Assembly (NCBI GenBank): GCA_903843125.1
Contig: CAIMOR010000014.1
Span: 1-47,056, forward strand
Length of the DNA: 47,056 nucleotides
Source of the DNA: an uncultured Rhodospirillales bacterium
Lineage (GTDB): Bacteria; Pseudomonadota; Alphaproteobacteria; Acetobacterales; Acetobacteraceae
Direction of reading: 5' to 3'
Each line of letters begins with the position of its first letter. Positions within the stretch are counted from its first letter, which is position 1. The position numbers were made by a program, and so were the translations under genes. Below the pieces are notes generated by a model, which searched no databases, was not told the DNA's origin, and saw only the letters and a program-made list of their open reading frames with translations. Below, in pieces: positions 27,688 through 35,898 of this stretch.

Positions 27688-28443
27688 ATGCGGCTGGCGG
27701 GCAAGGTGGCGCTGATAACCGGCGCGGCATCCGGCATGGGGCGCGCCACAGCCGGACTTTTTGCCGAACACGGCGCCCGTGTGATGGTGGCCGACATGCT
27801 GGAGCCCGAGGGCGCGCTGGTTGTCGCCGAGATTGCCGCCGCTGGCGGCGAGGCCATCTTCCAACCGCTGGACGTGGCCGAGGAACCACAGTGGGAGGCC
27901 GCACTTGCCGCGGTGCTGGCGCGCTGGGGCCGGCTGGACGTGCTGGTGCAATACGCCGGCATCAGCGGCAGCAACACCAACAACCTGTTCGACACCGCGC
28001 TGTGGGACCGGATCATGGCGGTCAACGCCCGCGGCAGCTTCCTCGGCGTGAAATACGCGGTGCAGCAGATGCGCGCCCAAGGCGGCGGCGGCAGCATCGT
28101 CAACATCAGCAGCATTTCCGGCAATGTCGGCCAGAAGGGCATCCACTGCGCCTACAACGCCTCCAAGGCCGCGGTGCGGCTCATCACCAAGTCGGTGGCG
28201 ACGCAGGAAGGCGCGGCGGGCATCCGGCTCAACACCGTTCACCCCGGCCTGCTGCCGCCGATGCGCACCAGCGGAATTACGGCAGACCCGGTGACGCGGG
28301 CGAAGATGATGCAGCACGTGCCGCTCGGCCGTGACGGCCGGGTGGAGGAAGTGGCCAACGCCGTGCTGTTCCTCGCCAGCGACGAGGCCAGCTACATCAC
28401 GGGCTCAGAAGTGCATGTCGATGGCGGCTACCTGGCGAACTGA
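27688..28443 (+). CDS. Short-chain dehydrogenase/reductase (SDR)
   Basis: A 251-residue classical SDR. The nucleotide motif TGAASGMG is near the N-terminus and VADM suggests NAD preference. The NAG position is altered to QYAG. Catalytic Ser (NISSIS), Tyr and Lys (YNASK) are present, and the C-terminus is VDGGYLAN. GGGAGG precedes ATG 27688. It ends three bases from the stop of the convergent MFS gene. The substrate, some alcohol or ketone, is unknown. Confidence 0.9.
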   Translation: MRLAGKVALITGAASGMGRATAGLFAEHGARVMVADMLEPEGALVVAEIAAAGGEAIFQPLDVAEEPQWEAALAAVLARWGRLDVLVQYAGISGSNTNNLFDTALWDRIMAVNARGSFLGVKYAVQQMRAQGGGGSIVNISSISGNVGQKGIHCAYNASKAAVRLITKSVATQEGAAGIRLNTVHPGLLPPMRTSGITADPVTRAKMMQHVPLGRDGRVEEVANAVLFLASDEASYITGSEVHVDGGYLAN

Positions 28444-28446
28444 CCG

Positions 28447-29673
28447 TCACTCCGCCGCCACCGCGCCGGCCGGCGCCAGCTTCACCCTGCCGGTGACCCC
28501 GGCGCAGAGCAGGCTCAGCACCAGCAGCCCCGCCACCAGCGGCAGCACCAGGCCGGGGTAGCCCAGGTCGATCACGAAGCCCAGCGGCACCGGCATGATC
28601 GCCTGGCCCAGCGGCAGGCTGGAGCTGACGAAGCCGAACACCTTGCCGATCTCGCCGGGCGGGCAGGCGTCCTTCAGCATCACGTCGCGCGGCGTGCGGC
28701 TGGTGCCCATGGCCAGGCCACCGAGGAAGCTGACCGCCGGCAGCAGCCATTCCGGCAGCCGCACCAGCCCCAGCACCAGGTACAGCGTGGCGGAAACCAG
28801 TGTCAGCCCGACGACGAAGCCGAACAGGTTGCGCTTGGACTTGTCCGCGACCCAGCCGCCGACCAGCGTGCCGCTGGTGGTGCCGATGGTGTAGCCGGTC
28901 AGCACGAAGCTGGCGACCGCGACCGGCGTGCCCCACAGCTGGCCGAGGACCGTGATCAGGAAGCTCTGCATCCCCGACCCGGCCATGGAGGAGAGCAGGA
29001 AGAAGGCGAAGAACAGCAGGATCGGCTTGCTCAGCAGCAGGTCGCGCCCGCTCGGCGCATCGGCGCGCTTCGGCGTCCGCACCTGGTCCTGCAGCACGCT
29101 GCTCTGCGCCAGTATCGCCAGCACCACGGGAATGCCGAGCAGCCCCACCGTCAGCAGCGTGCCCCGCCAGCCCAGCCCCGGCAGCAACAGCGCCACCACC
29201 AGCGGCGCCATGGCGAAGCCGAGATGGCCGGTGAAGGTATGCAGCGCGAAGGCGCGCCCCATGAAGCTCTTCTGCACGCTGCCGGCCAATATCGCGTAGT
29301 CGGCCGGGTGGATCACGCTGTTGCCCACACCCGAAAGCATGGCCAGCGGCAGGATCAGCCAAAAGCTGGGCACCACCGCCATCAGGCTGACCGAGAGCGC
29401 CATCAGCAGCGTGCCGCCCACCAGGAAGGGCCGGGCGCCGAAGCGGTCCACCCAGAAGCCCACCGGCGTCTGCAGCGCCGCGGTGGTCGCGCTCATCAGC
29501 GCCACGGCCAGGCCAAGCGCGGCGTAGGAAACCCCGAACTCCTCCCGCCACACCAGGAACAGCGGCGGCAGCACCAGCATGTAGAAGTGGCTGAGGAAGT
29601 GACCGGTGCCGATCAGCGCGATGATCCGGAGGTCGTGGCGCGAATGGGCCGGGGCTGCGGCGTCGGCGGTCAT
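28447..29673 (-). CDS. MFS transporter
   Basis: A 408-residue permease with twelve predicted helices. The N-terminal HFLSHFYMLVLPPLF and the loop DRFGARPFLVGG (MFS motif A) are visible, as is a central loop rich in charged residues. The N-terminal His-Phe motif is seen in fosmidomycin-resistance-type and organic-acid MFS carriers; the substrate is not certain. The start at ATG 29673 gives MTADAAAP. The 141-base gap to the divergent TRAP gene should hold both promoters. Confidence 0.88.
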   Translation of the reverse strand: MTADAAAPAHSRHDLRIIALIGTGHFLSHFYMLVLPPLFLVWREEFGVSYAALGLAVALMSATTAALQTPVGFWVDRFGARPFLVGGTLLMALSVSLMAVVPSFWLILPLAMLSGVGNSVIHPADYAILAGSVQKSFMGRAFALHTFTGHLGFAMAPLVVALLLPGLGWRGTLLTVGLLGIPVVLAILAQSSVLQDQVRTPKRADAPSGRDLLLSKPILLFFAFFLLSSMAGSGMQSFLITVLGQLWGTPVAVASFVLTGYTIGTTSGTLVGGWVADKSKRNLFGFVVGLTLVSATLYLVLGLVRLPEWLLPAVSFLGGLAMGTSRTPRDVMLKDACPPGEIGKVFGFVSSSLPLGQAIMPVPLGFVIDLGYPGLVLPLVAGLLVLSLLCAGVTGRVKLAPAGAVAAE

Positions 29674-29814
29674 GCGGGCGGTCCTGTCATGATGGGGCAA
29701 CCTGCGGTCGCCGTCCCGTCCGGTCAAGTTGCCCCGCCCCGAGAAATTCCTACCGTTCTGCCAGCGGCATTGAGTAGGTTGCTGCCAAGCCATAAAAGCA
29801 AGGGAGGCTTCATC

Positions 29815-30900
29815 TTGGATCGCCGTGCTCTAATCGGGGCGGCCGCCGCCGCGCCCGTCGCGTTCGCCGCGCCCGCCATTGCCCAGACCCAATCGCCGGA
29901 AGTGCGCTGGCGCCTGGCCAGCAGCTTCCCGCGTACGCTGGATATCCTGTACGGCGGCTGCGAGAACATCGCCCGCCGCGTGGCCGAGCTGAGCCACAAT
30001 CGCTTCCAGATCCATTGCTTCCCGGCCGGCGAGATCGTCCCCGCGCTGCAGGTGCTGGACGCCGTCCAGGGCAATACCATCGAATGCGCGCAGACCGCGC
30101 CCTACTACTTCATCGGCAAGGAACCCAGCTTCGCCTTCTACACCGCCATTCCCTGGGGGCTGAACCAGCGCCAGATGACCGCCTGGCTGCACCACGGCGG
30201 CGGCAATGCGCTGGCGGACGAGTTGTTCAGCGAATACAACGCGGTCGGCATCGCCGGCGGCGATACCGGCGCGCAGATGGGCGGCTGGTGGCGCAAGGAG
30301 ATCAAGTCCGTCGCCGACCTGCAGGGCGTGAAGTTCCGCATCGGCGGGCTGGGCGGCCAGGTCTTTGCCAAGGTCGGCGTCTCGCCGACGCAGATCGCCG
30401 GCGGCGACATCTACCCCAGCCTGGAGCGTGGCGTGATCGACGCCGCCGAATGGGTCGGCCCGTACGATGACGAGAAGCTCGGCTTCGCCCGGGTGGCGCC
30501 GTACTACTACACCCCCGGCTTCTGGGAAGGCAGTTCGCGCAACTACTTCCTGATCAGCAAGCAGGCCTGGGCGGCGCTGCCGGACGACTACAAGGCCATT
30601 CTGAAGGTCGCCTGCGCCGAGCAGGTGGCGGCGATGACGGCGCATTTCGACTACGCCAACCCCGCCGCGCTGCGCCGCCTGGTGGCCGCCGGCACCCAAC
30701 TGCGCGCCTTCCCGCGCGAGGTGCTGCAGGCGCTGTGGACCGCGGCGCACGAGGTCTACGACGAAATCAGCGCCCGCGACCCGCGCTTCAAGAAGACGTG
30801 GGAGAACTACCGCGCCTTCCGCGACGAGCAGTTCAGCTGGTTCCGCGTGCTGGAGACGCCGTACGACAGCTTCGTGCAGCAGGCCTCGGCCCGGCGCTGA
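29815..30900 (+). CDS. TRAP transporter substrate-binding protein (DctP/TakP-like), orphan
   Basis: A 361-residue periplasmic protein. The start is TTG 29815, giving LDRRALIG with a Tat-like signal, and AGGGAGG is seven bases upstream. The mature part has WRLASSFPRTLDILYGG. It also has WGLNQRQMTAWLHHGGG, KSVADLQGVKFRIGGLGG and DAAEWVGPYDDEKLGF, matching the keto-acid-binding TakP subgroup. No DctQ or DctM genes lie near, so the membrane partner must be elsewhere. A perfect hairpin terminator follows. Confidence 0.9.
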   Translation: MDRRALIGAAAAAPVAFAAPAIAQTQSPEVRWRLASSFPRTLDILYGGCENIARRVAELSHNRFQIHCFPAGEIVPALQVLDAVQGNTIECAQTAPYYFIGKEPSFAFYTAIPWGLNQRQMTAWLHHGGGNALADELFSEYNAVGIAGGDTGAQMGGWWRKEIKSVADLQGVKFRIGGLGGQVFAKVGVSPTQIAGGDIYPSLERGVIDAAEWVGPYDDEKLGFARVAPYYYTPGFWEGSSRNYFLISKQAWAALPDDYKAILKVACAEQVAAMTAHFDYANPAALRRLVAAGTQLRAFPREVLQALWTAAHEVYDEISARDPRFKKTWENYRAFRDEQFSWFRVLETPYDSFVQQASARR

Positions 30901-30924
30901 GCCAAGCGGTCCCGCTGCCTGCTT

Positions 30925-30954
30925 GAACGGGCCGGCTCACGTGCCGGCCCGTTC
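30925..30954 (+). terminator. Hairpin terminator after the TRAP gene
   Basis: GAACGGGCCGGC (30925-30936) pairs fully with 30943-30954 across TCACGT. It begins 25 bases after the stop. The following bases are GGGTCTCGTTCC, so the T-run is weak. Confidence 0.65.
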
Positions 30955-31010
30955 GGGTCTCGTTCCGGCGCAGCCGCCGAGCCAAGCTGCGCGCCCGATA
31001 CCGCGTGGCA

Positions 31011-31892
31011 TCAGGCTGCGAGCGGGGCCTCACCCACGCCTTCCCGCAGCATTTCGATAAGGGGCGCCACCAACGCGCCCTGGCCGCCGGCATCGCCGAA
31101 GACGCACATCTCCGCCGTCCCCAGCGTCGGCAAGCCGTGCACCTCCACCAGCCCCGGCAGGAAGCCGCCGCGGCCCAGCACGGTCATGCCCAGGCCGGCC
31201 TGCGCCGCCGCCGCCACGCCCAGCAGGCTGGCGCTGACGAACACCACCTCATGCGCCAGGTTGGCCCGGGCCAGGGCGGCCAGGGCGCGGTCGCGGAACA
31301 TGCAGCCGGGCGGCAGCAGCGCCAACGGCAGCGGTCGGCCATCGGGCGCGCGCCAGTCGGGTGCGGCAGCCCAGACCACGGCCTCGGTGAAGATCGGCCG
31401 ACCGGCGGTCTCGCCGTCCCGCCGCTTGCCCAGGACCAGGTCCAGCCGGCCGGCTTCCTGCTCGGCGCGAAGCTCGTGGCTGCGGCCGACCTCCACTTCC
31501 AGCCGTACCTCGGGATAGACGCGGGAGAACCGCGCCAGCAGGGGCGTCAGCGTCCGCGGCACGAAGTGATCCGCCACGCCCAGCCGCAGCCGCCCCGCCA
31601 CCGCGGGCGCTACCATGCGGCGCACCGCCTCGTCGTTCAGGGCCAATATGCGCCGGGCGTAACCCAGCAGCGCCTCGCCGTCCCGCGTCAGTGCCACGCT
31701 GCGGCTGGTGCGCTCGAAGACGCGCCGGCCGATCAGGTCTTCCAGCCGCTTCACCTTCAGCGAGACGGCCGATTGCGTCAGGCCCAGCGCCGCGCCGCTG
31801 CTGGTGAAACCGCCCCGCTCCGCCACCGTGACGAAGCAACGCAGCAGGTCAAGATCGAGGTCGGGTATCCGCATGGCAGGAGTAGAACTCAT
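31011..31892 (-). CDS. LysR-family transcriptional regulator
   Basis: A 293-residue LTTR. The N-terminal winged helix has LLRCFVTVAERGGFTSSGAALGLTQSAVSLKVKRLED, shown here only as the family pattern. The effector domain follows from about residue 95. ATG 31892 is used, and ATG 31874 (MRIPDL) is an alternative. It follows the DUF2076 gene by 33 bases on the same strand and converges on the TRAP binding-protein gene across the terminator. Its target may be the upstream run of minus-strand genes or the TRAP gene; neither is shown. Confidence 0.9.
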   Translation of the reverse strand: MSSTPAMRIPDLDLDLLRCFVTVAERGGFTSSGAALGLTQSAVSLKVKRLEDLIGRRVFERTSRSVALTRDGEALLGYARRILALNDEAVRRMVAPAVAGRLRLGVADHFVPRTLTPLLARFSRVYPEVRLEVEVGRSHELRAEQEAGRLDLVLGKRRDGETAGRPIFTEAVVWAAAPDWRAPDGRPLPLALLPPGCMFRDRALAALARANLAHEVVFVSASLLGVAAAAQAGLGMTVLGRGGFLPGLVEVHGLPTLGTAEMCVFGDAGGQGALVAPLIEMLREGVGEAPLAA

Positions 31893-31925
31893 GCCATGCG
31901 GGCTATCAATGATGCTGGCTCATGC

Positions 31926-32858
31926 TCAGCAGTCGTTGCCGCTGCCGTAGTCACCGCCACCGCTGTCGCCGGGGTCGAAGCCGCCGCCACTGCCGCCGCT
32001 GCCGTCATCCGGCGCGTAGCTGCCGCCGCCGCCATCCCAGCTGGTCGGAGTCGCATCCGGCTGGTAGGCCGGCGGCGCGGCGAACTTGTCCGGCTCGTCG
32101 AAATCCTTCGGCGGCCCCGCCCAGGGCTGGTCCGCGGCCACCTGGCCCGGGTCCTGCCACGGGGAGCCACCGGCGCCGCCAAAGCCACCGCCGCCAAAAC
32201 CGCCGCCGAACCCACCTGCGGCCGCGGCCGCGGAGGCGTCCTGGCCATGGTGGCTGAAGGCGTTCATGAGCATGTTGCCGACCACCACGCCGCCGGCCAC
32301 GCCGGCCGCCGTGCGCAATGCGCCGCCGAGAAAGCTCGGCCCCTGCTGCGGCGCCGGCTGGAAGGCCTGGGGGTTGTAGCCCGGCGGATATTGCGGCTGC
32401 GGCGGCGGTGCATAGCCCTGCTGCGGATAGCCCTGCGGGGGCGGCGCATAGCCCGGCGGAATGTTGCCCTGGGCCGGACGCTGCTGGCCGCCGCCGAACA
32501 ATCCGCCGAGGAAGCCACCACCCTGGCGCGGGGCCGGCGCGGCCTGCGCCGCCTGGGCCTGGCTGCGCGCCTGGTCGCGTTCCCATTCCAGCTGGCGAAT
32601 GCGGTTCTGCGCCTCCACCAGTGCGGCTTCCTGCACGAAGGCCGTCTGGGTCAGGCGGTAGCGGGCTTCCGGATACTGCTGGAACAGCTGGCCGATGAAG
32701 GCATCGGCCTCGGGGTCCACCGGTGGCAGCGCCGGCCGCGGCTGGGTCTGGGGAACGCTGCCGCCCCAGGGGTTGCCGGCGGCCGGGGCACCGGCCGTGG
32801 CGGCACCGGACACCCGGGCCACGTAGTCACTGATGATCCGGCGTTCTTCGTCGGTCAT
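31926..32858 (-). CDS. DUF2076 domain protein, Gly/Pro-rich
   Basis: A 310-residue protein. The N-terminal domain (about 1-105) begins MTDEERRIISDYVARV and has the DAFIGQLFQQYPEARYRLTQTAF segment of DUF2076. Proline/glutamine repeats follow (about 110-175). Next comes a hydrophobic glycine-rich segment (FLGGALRTAAGVAGGVVVGNML), then a Gly/Asp-rich tail ending in Cys. The function is unknown. ATG 32858 is preceded by GGAGATG-like sequence. Confidence 0.85.
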   Translation of the reverse strand: MTDEERRIISDYVARVSGAATAGAPAAGNPWGGSVPQTQPRPALPPVDPEADAFIGQLFQQYPEARYRLTQTAFVQEAALVEAQNRIRQLEWERDQARSQAQAAQAAPAPRQGGGFLGGLFGGGQQRPAQGNIPPGYAPPPQGYPQQGYAPPPQPQYPPGYNPQAFQPAPQQGPSFLGGALRTAAGVAGGVVVGNMLMNAFSHHGQDASAAAAAGGFGGGFGGGGFGGAGGSPWQDPGQVAADQPWAGPPKDFDEPDKFAAPPAYQPDATPTSWDGGGGSYAPDDGSGGSGGGFDPGDSGGGDYGSGNDC

Positions 32859-32963
32859 GGTCGCATCTCCTGGGCCCGCGGGTCCCGGCAGCGGCCGCCC
32901 GCGATGCGGGCGTTCCGGCCTGGATGGGGCCGCTCCGCGAAGTGGCCCGCCGCCGGCGGCGTT

Positions 32964-33395
32964 TCAAGTGAAGCCTTGCCCGATGCGGGGCGGCAGCCCC
33001 AGCCGCGGCCATTCGATGGCCGGGCAGCGGTCCTGCACGAAGGCCAGCCCGGCAGCGCGGGCGCGCCCCGCGGCCGCATCGTCCGCCACCCCCAGCTGCA
33101 GCCAGACCGCCTTCGCTCCAAGGCGGATCGCCTCGTCCACGGTCTGGCCGGCCTGGTCGCTGCGACGAAACACGTCCACCAGGTCCAGCGGCCCGGCCTC
33201 CGCCAGGCTGCCCAGCACGGTCCGGCCATGCACCTGCCGGCCCGCCAGCATCGGGTTCACCAGCGCCACGTCGTAGCCATGCTCGATCAGGAAGGCGGGA
33301 ATGTAGTGGCCGGCGCGCTCCGGCTTGTCCGAAGCGCCGACCACGGCGATGCGACGCGTGTTCAGCAACAGCGTGCGGATGTCGGCATCGGTCAT
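32964..33395 (-). CDS. CoA-binding domain protein (YccU-like)
   Basis: A 143-residue Rossmann-fold protein of the CoA_binding_2 family. The RRIAVVGASDKPERAGHYIPAFL nucleotide loop and the YDVALVNPMLAG stretch are typical. The role is unknown; homologues bind CoA in vitro. ATG 33395 shares one base with the stop of the racemase-fold gene (TGATG), so the two are translationally coupled. Confidence 0.88.
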   Translation of the reverse strand: MTDADIRTLLLNTRRIAVVGASDKPERAGHYIPAFLIEHGYDVALVNPMLAGRQVHGRTVLGSLAEAGPLDLVDVFRRSDQAGQTVDEAIRLGAKAVWLQLGVADDAAAGRARAAGLAFVQDRCPAIEWPRLGLPPRIGQGFT

Positions 33396-34144
33396 CAGAA
33401 CGCCTCCAGCAGCCGGCCGAAGCCGAAGACCTTGTCCTCGATGCCGTGGCTGCGCAGCACATGCCACCAGGTGGCGGTGTTGATGGCGATGACGGGCTTG
33501 CCCAACCAGAGTTCCGCCGCCGCCGCCAGCCGGACCATGGAAAGGTTGGTGCCCACCTGAACCAGCGCGTCCACGTCGTCGCCATCCAGCCGGCGCAGCG
33601 CGTCGCGGCACTCGGCGGTGGTGATGGCGGCGATGCCGGTCCAGCTGGTGGCGTGCAGCGCCACGTCGCGCTTCACCTCGAACCCGGCTTCCTCGAAGTA
33701 GGTGCGAACGATGTCGTTCATCACCGGCCAGTAGGGCGAGAGGAAGGCGATGCGCTTCACCCCAAGCCGCCGCAGTGCCTCCGCCGTGGCGATGCTGCCG
33801 CAGCTGACCTGCAGGCCGGTCTCCTCTCGGACCTGCTGCACGAAGCGTTCCGCGCCCTCGACGCCGCCGTAGAAGGTGACGGAGGACATGCCCATGACGA
33901 AGCCGTCCGGCTCCATCGTCATGCCCACCCGCACCGCATCCATCACGTTGCCGGCGATGACGTCGATGCCGGCCTTGAAGCTCTCGTTGGAGATGGCCTT
34001 GGCGTTGGGGGTGATGATCGGCCGGTAGTGGCAGGTGACGCCGGGCGGGCGCATTGCCTCGAAATCCGGTTGCACCACGGTGTTGGTGGAAGGGCCGATG
34101 GCGGCGAACTTGGCGCGCCAACCGAGGGCATCACGCCTGGGCAT
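33395..34144 (-). CDS. Asp/Glu racemase-fold protein (maleate isomerase / arylmalonate decarboxylase-like)
   Basis: A 249-residue protein of the maleate isomerase/arylmalonate decarboxylase family, recognised by AAIGPSTNTVVQPDFEAMRP at the start, the LSPYWPVMNDIVRTYFEEAGFEV strand-helix and KPVIAINTATWWH near the end. Maleate isomerases use two cysteines; by eye these align with Met86 (next to Ser87-Ser88) and Thr199 here, so the usual pair seems absent. It overlaps the isochorismatase-fold gene by 14 bases. That pairing resembles the maleamate amidase and maleate isomerase steps of nicotinate breakdown, but the missing cysteines argue for a different substrate or reaction. Confidence 0.75.
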   Translation of the reverse strand: MPRRDALGWRAKFAAIGPSTNTVVQPDFEAMRPPGVTCHYRPIITPNAKAISNESFKAGIDVIAGNVMDAVRVGMTMEPDGFVMGMSSVTFYGGVEGAERFVQQVREETGLQVSCGSIATAEALRRLGVKRIAFLSPYWPVMNDIVRTYFEEAGFEVKRDVALHATSWTGIAAITTAECRDALRRLDGDDVDALVQVGTNLSMVRLAAAAELWLGKPVIAINTATWWHVLRSHGIEDKVFGFGRLLEAF

Positions 34145-34745
34145 GCATCACCTCCGCCGACGTCATCAGGTCGGCATATTTCTGGCCCATGTCGAACAGG
34201 TTGGCCGCGTGCGGGCCAATGGCGCGGTCGCCGACGCAGTCGGTGGCGACGATGCAGCGGAGGTTGTGCTGCATGGCATCCACCACGCTGGCCCGCACGC
34301 AGCCGCTGGTGGTGCAGCCGGCCACCACCACCGTGTCGACCCGCCGGAACGCCAGCCAGGCCGCCAGGCCGGTCGCGAAGAAGGCGCTGGCCCCCTGCTT
34401 GCGCACCACCAACTCCCCCGCCGCCGGCGCCAGCGCGGGCACGATCTGCGACAAGGGGCTGGCCTCGGTCAGCTTGAGCAGCGAAGGCGCCTTCAGCGTG
34501 AACACGCCGGCATCGCTGCCATCATCGGCGTAGACCACGCGGGTATGCGCCACCGGCCAGCCGCGCGCCCGGGCATGCGCCAGCAGCGGCACCGTGGCGT
34601 CGATGGCGGCCAGGATGTTGCCGCCGCCGAAATGCGCCGGGTCGGCAAACCCCTCGACGAAGTCCACCACCAGCAGCGCCGGTGCCTGGCCCATGCCGGC
34701 GCGCCCGGCGAAGCCCTGCTGGGCATAGATGTCCAACTCGCTCAT
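34131..34745 (-). CDS. Isochorismatase-family amidohydrolase (N-carbamoylsarcosine amidase / maleamate amidase-like)
   Basis: A 204-residue cysteine hydrolase. Asp28 (LLVVDFVEGF), Lys116 (VVRKQGASAF) and Cys149 (AGCTTSGCVRAS) form the catalytic triad. The TTSGCVRASVVDAMQ motif is shared by N-carbamoylsarcosine amidases and the maleamate amidase NicF. It is the first gene of a minus-strand run with the racemase-fold and CoA-binding genes. A Bug-type binding protein gene diverges from it, perhaps importing the carboxylate substrate (inference). The start is ATG 34745. Confidence 0.85.
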   Translation of the reverse strand: MSELDIYAQQGFAGRAGMGQAPALLVVDFVEGFADPAHFGGGNILAAIDATVPLLAHARARGWPVAHTRVVYADDGSDAGVFTLKAPSLLKLTEASPLSQIVPALAPAAGELVVRKQGASAFFATGLAAWLAFRRVDTVVVAGCTTSGCVRASVVDAMQHNLRCIVATDCVGDRAIGPHAANLFDMGQKYADLMTSAEVMHAQA

Positions 34746-34827
34746 GCCGGCATCAGAGAACCAGCGCGAGGGGCTGGCAAGCCCTGCGCCCCTGCGGCAG
34801 GCTGTCGGCAAAAGCCGGAGGAAACCC

Positions 34828-35814
34828 ATGCATCGCCGCAGCCCTTGGTCGACCCGCCGCCGCGCCCTGTTGGCCGCTGCCCTGGCCGCGCCGGCGAGCG
34901 CCCTTGCCCAGCCGCGCTGGCCGGACCACCCGATTCGCCTGATTGTCGCCTGGCCGCCCGGCGGCGGGGCCGACACACCGGCCCGCCTGGCCGCGCCGAC
35001 CATGCAGCGCGTGCTGGGCCAGCCGCTGGTCATCGAGAATCGTGGCGGCGCCAGCGGCGCGATCGGGCAGGGCGTCGCCGCCCAGGCACCGGCCGATGGC
35101 TATACCGTGCTGGCCGATACCTCGGGGATCGTGACCAACAGCCTGCTGGTGCCGAACCTGGGCTTCGACAGCGAAAAGGCATTCACCCCCGTCTGCAAGC
35201 TGGTCGACAGCCCGTTGATCCTGGTGGTGCGCGCCGACAGCCCGCTGCGCAGCCTGGCCGACCTCATCGAGCAGATGCGGCGCGAGGAGGGCCGGCTGGC
35301 CTTCGCCTCCTCCGGGGCCGGCGGCGGCACCTACATCAGCGTCATCACCCTGATGCAGCGCGCCGGCGTCAGGGCGACGCATGTCGGCTATCGCGGTGGC
35401 GCGCAGTCCATCCTCGGCCTGGTCGGCGGCGATGCGGTGTTCACCTTCTCCACCCTGCCGCAGGCGGTGCCGCTGGTGCAGGAAGGCCGGCTCAGGGCGC
35501 TGGCCGTCTCCACCGCGCAGCGCCTGGCCAACCTGCCGGACGTCCCGACCGTCGCCGAGCAGGGCTTCCCCGGTTACGCCTATGCCGAGTTCCTCGGGCT
35601 GCATGTGCCCGCCGGCACCCCGGCCGAGCCGATCAACCGGCTCTGGGCAGCCGCCGCCGAGGCGATGCGGCAGCCCGAGGTGCTGGCCCGCCTGGCGCAG
35701 ATCGGCATGCTGCCGGCACCGCTCGGCCCGCAGGCGTTCCAGCACTTCATCGCCGAGCATCGGGCTTTCCTGCGCGCCCGCATCGCCGATGGCAGCCTGA
35801 AGCGGGAAGACTGA
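34828..35814 (+). CDS. Bug-family (TctC-like) periplasmic substrate-binding protein
   Basis: A 328-residue binding protein. The signal peptide carries a twin-Arg stretch (STRRRALLAAALAAPASALA). The mature start WPDHPIRLIVAWPPGGGADTPAR and VIENRGGASGAIGQ are family hallmarks. GGAGGAAA precedes ATG 34828. It diverges from the isochorismatase-fold gene with an 82-base gap, so shared control with that catabolic-looking run is plausible. No TctAB genes adjoin it. Confidence 0.9.
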   Translation: MHRRSPWSTRRRALLAAALAAPASALAQPRWPDHPIRLIVAWPPGGGADTPARLAAPTMQRVLGQPLVIENRGGASGAIGQGVAAQAPADGYTVLADTSGIVTNSLLVPNLGFDSEKAFTPVCKLVDSPLILVVRADSPLRSLADLIEQMRREEGRLAFASSGAGGGTYISVITLMQRAGVRATHVGYRGGAQSILGLVGGDAVFTFSTLPQAVPLVQEGRLRALAVSTAQRLANLPDVPTVAEQGFPGYAYAEFLGLHVPAGTPAEPINRLWAAAAEAMRQPEVLARLAQIGMLPAPLGPQAFQHFIAEHRAFLRARIADGSLKRED

Positions 35815-35898
35815 CGTTGCCGAAAGCGTGCAGTATACAAACCCGACGTTTACATCCTCTCGCTAGAAGCCCGGTGAAGCACATCACCGGACGATGCC

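Noticed and set aside
33395-34745. Confident call as nicotinate pathway nicF-nicE
   Set aside because: Gene pairing fits, but the isomerase-like protein lacks the cysteine pair and no other nic genes are in the window.
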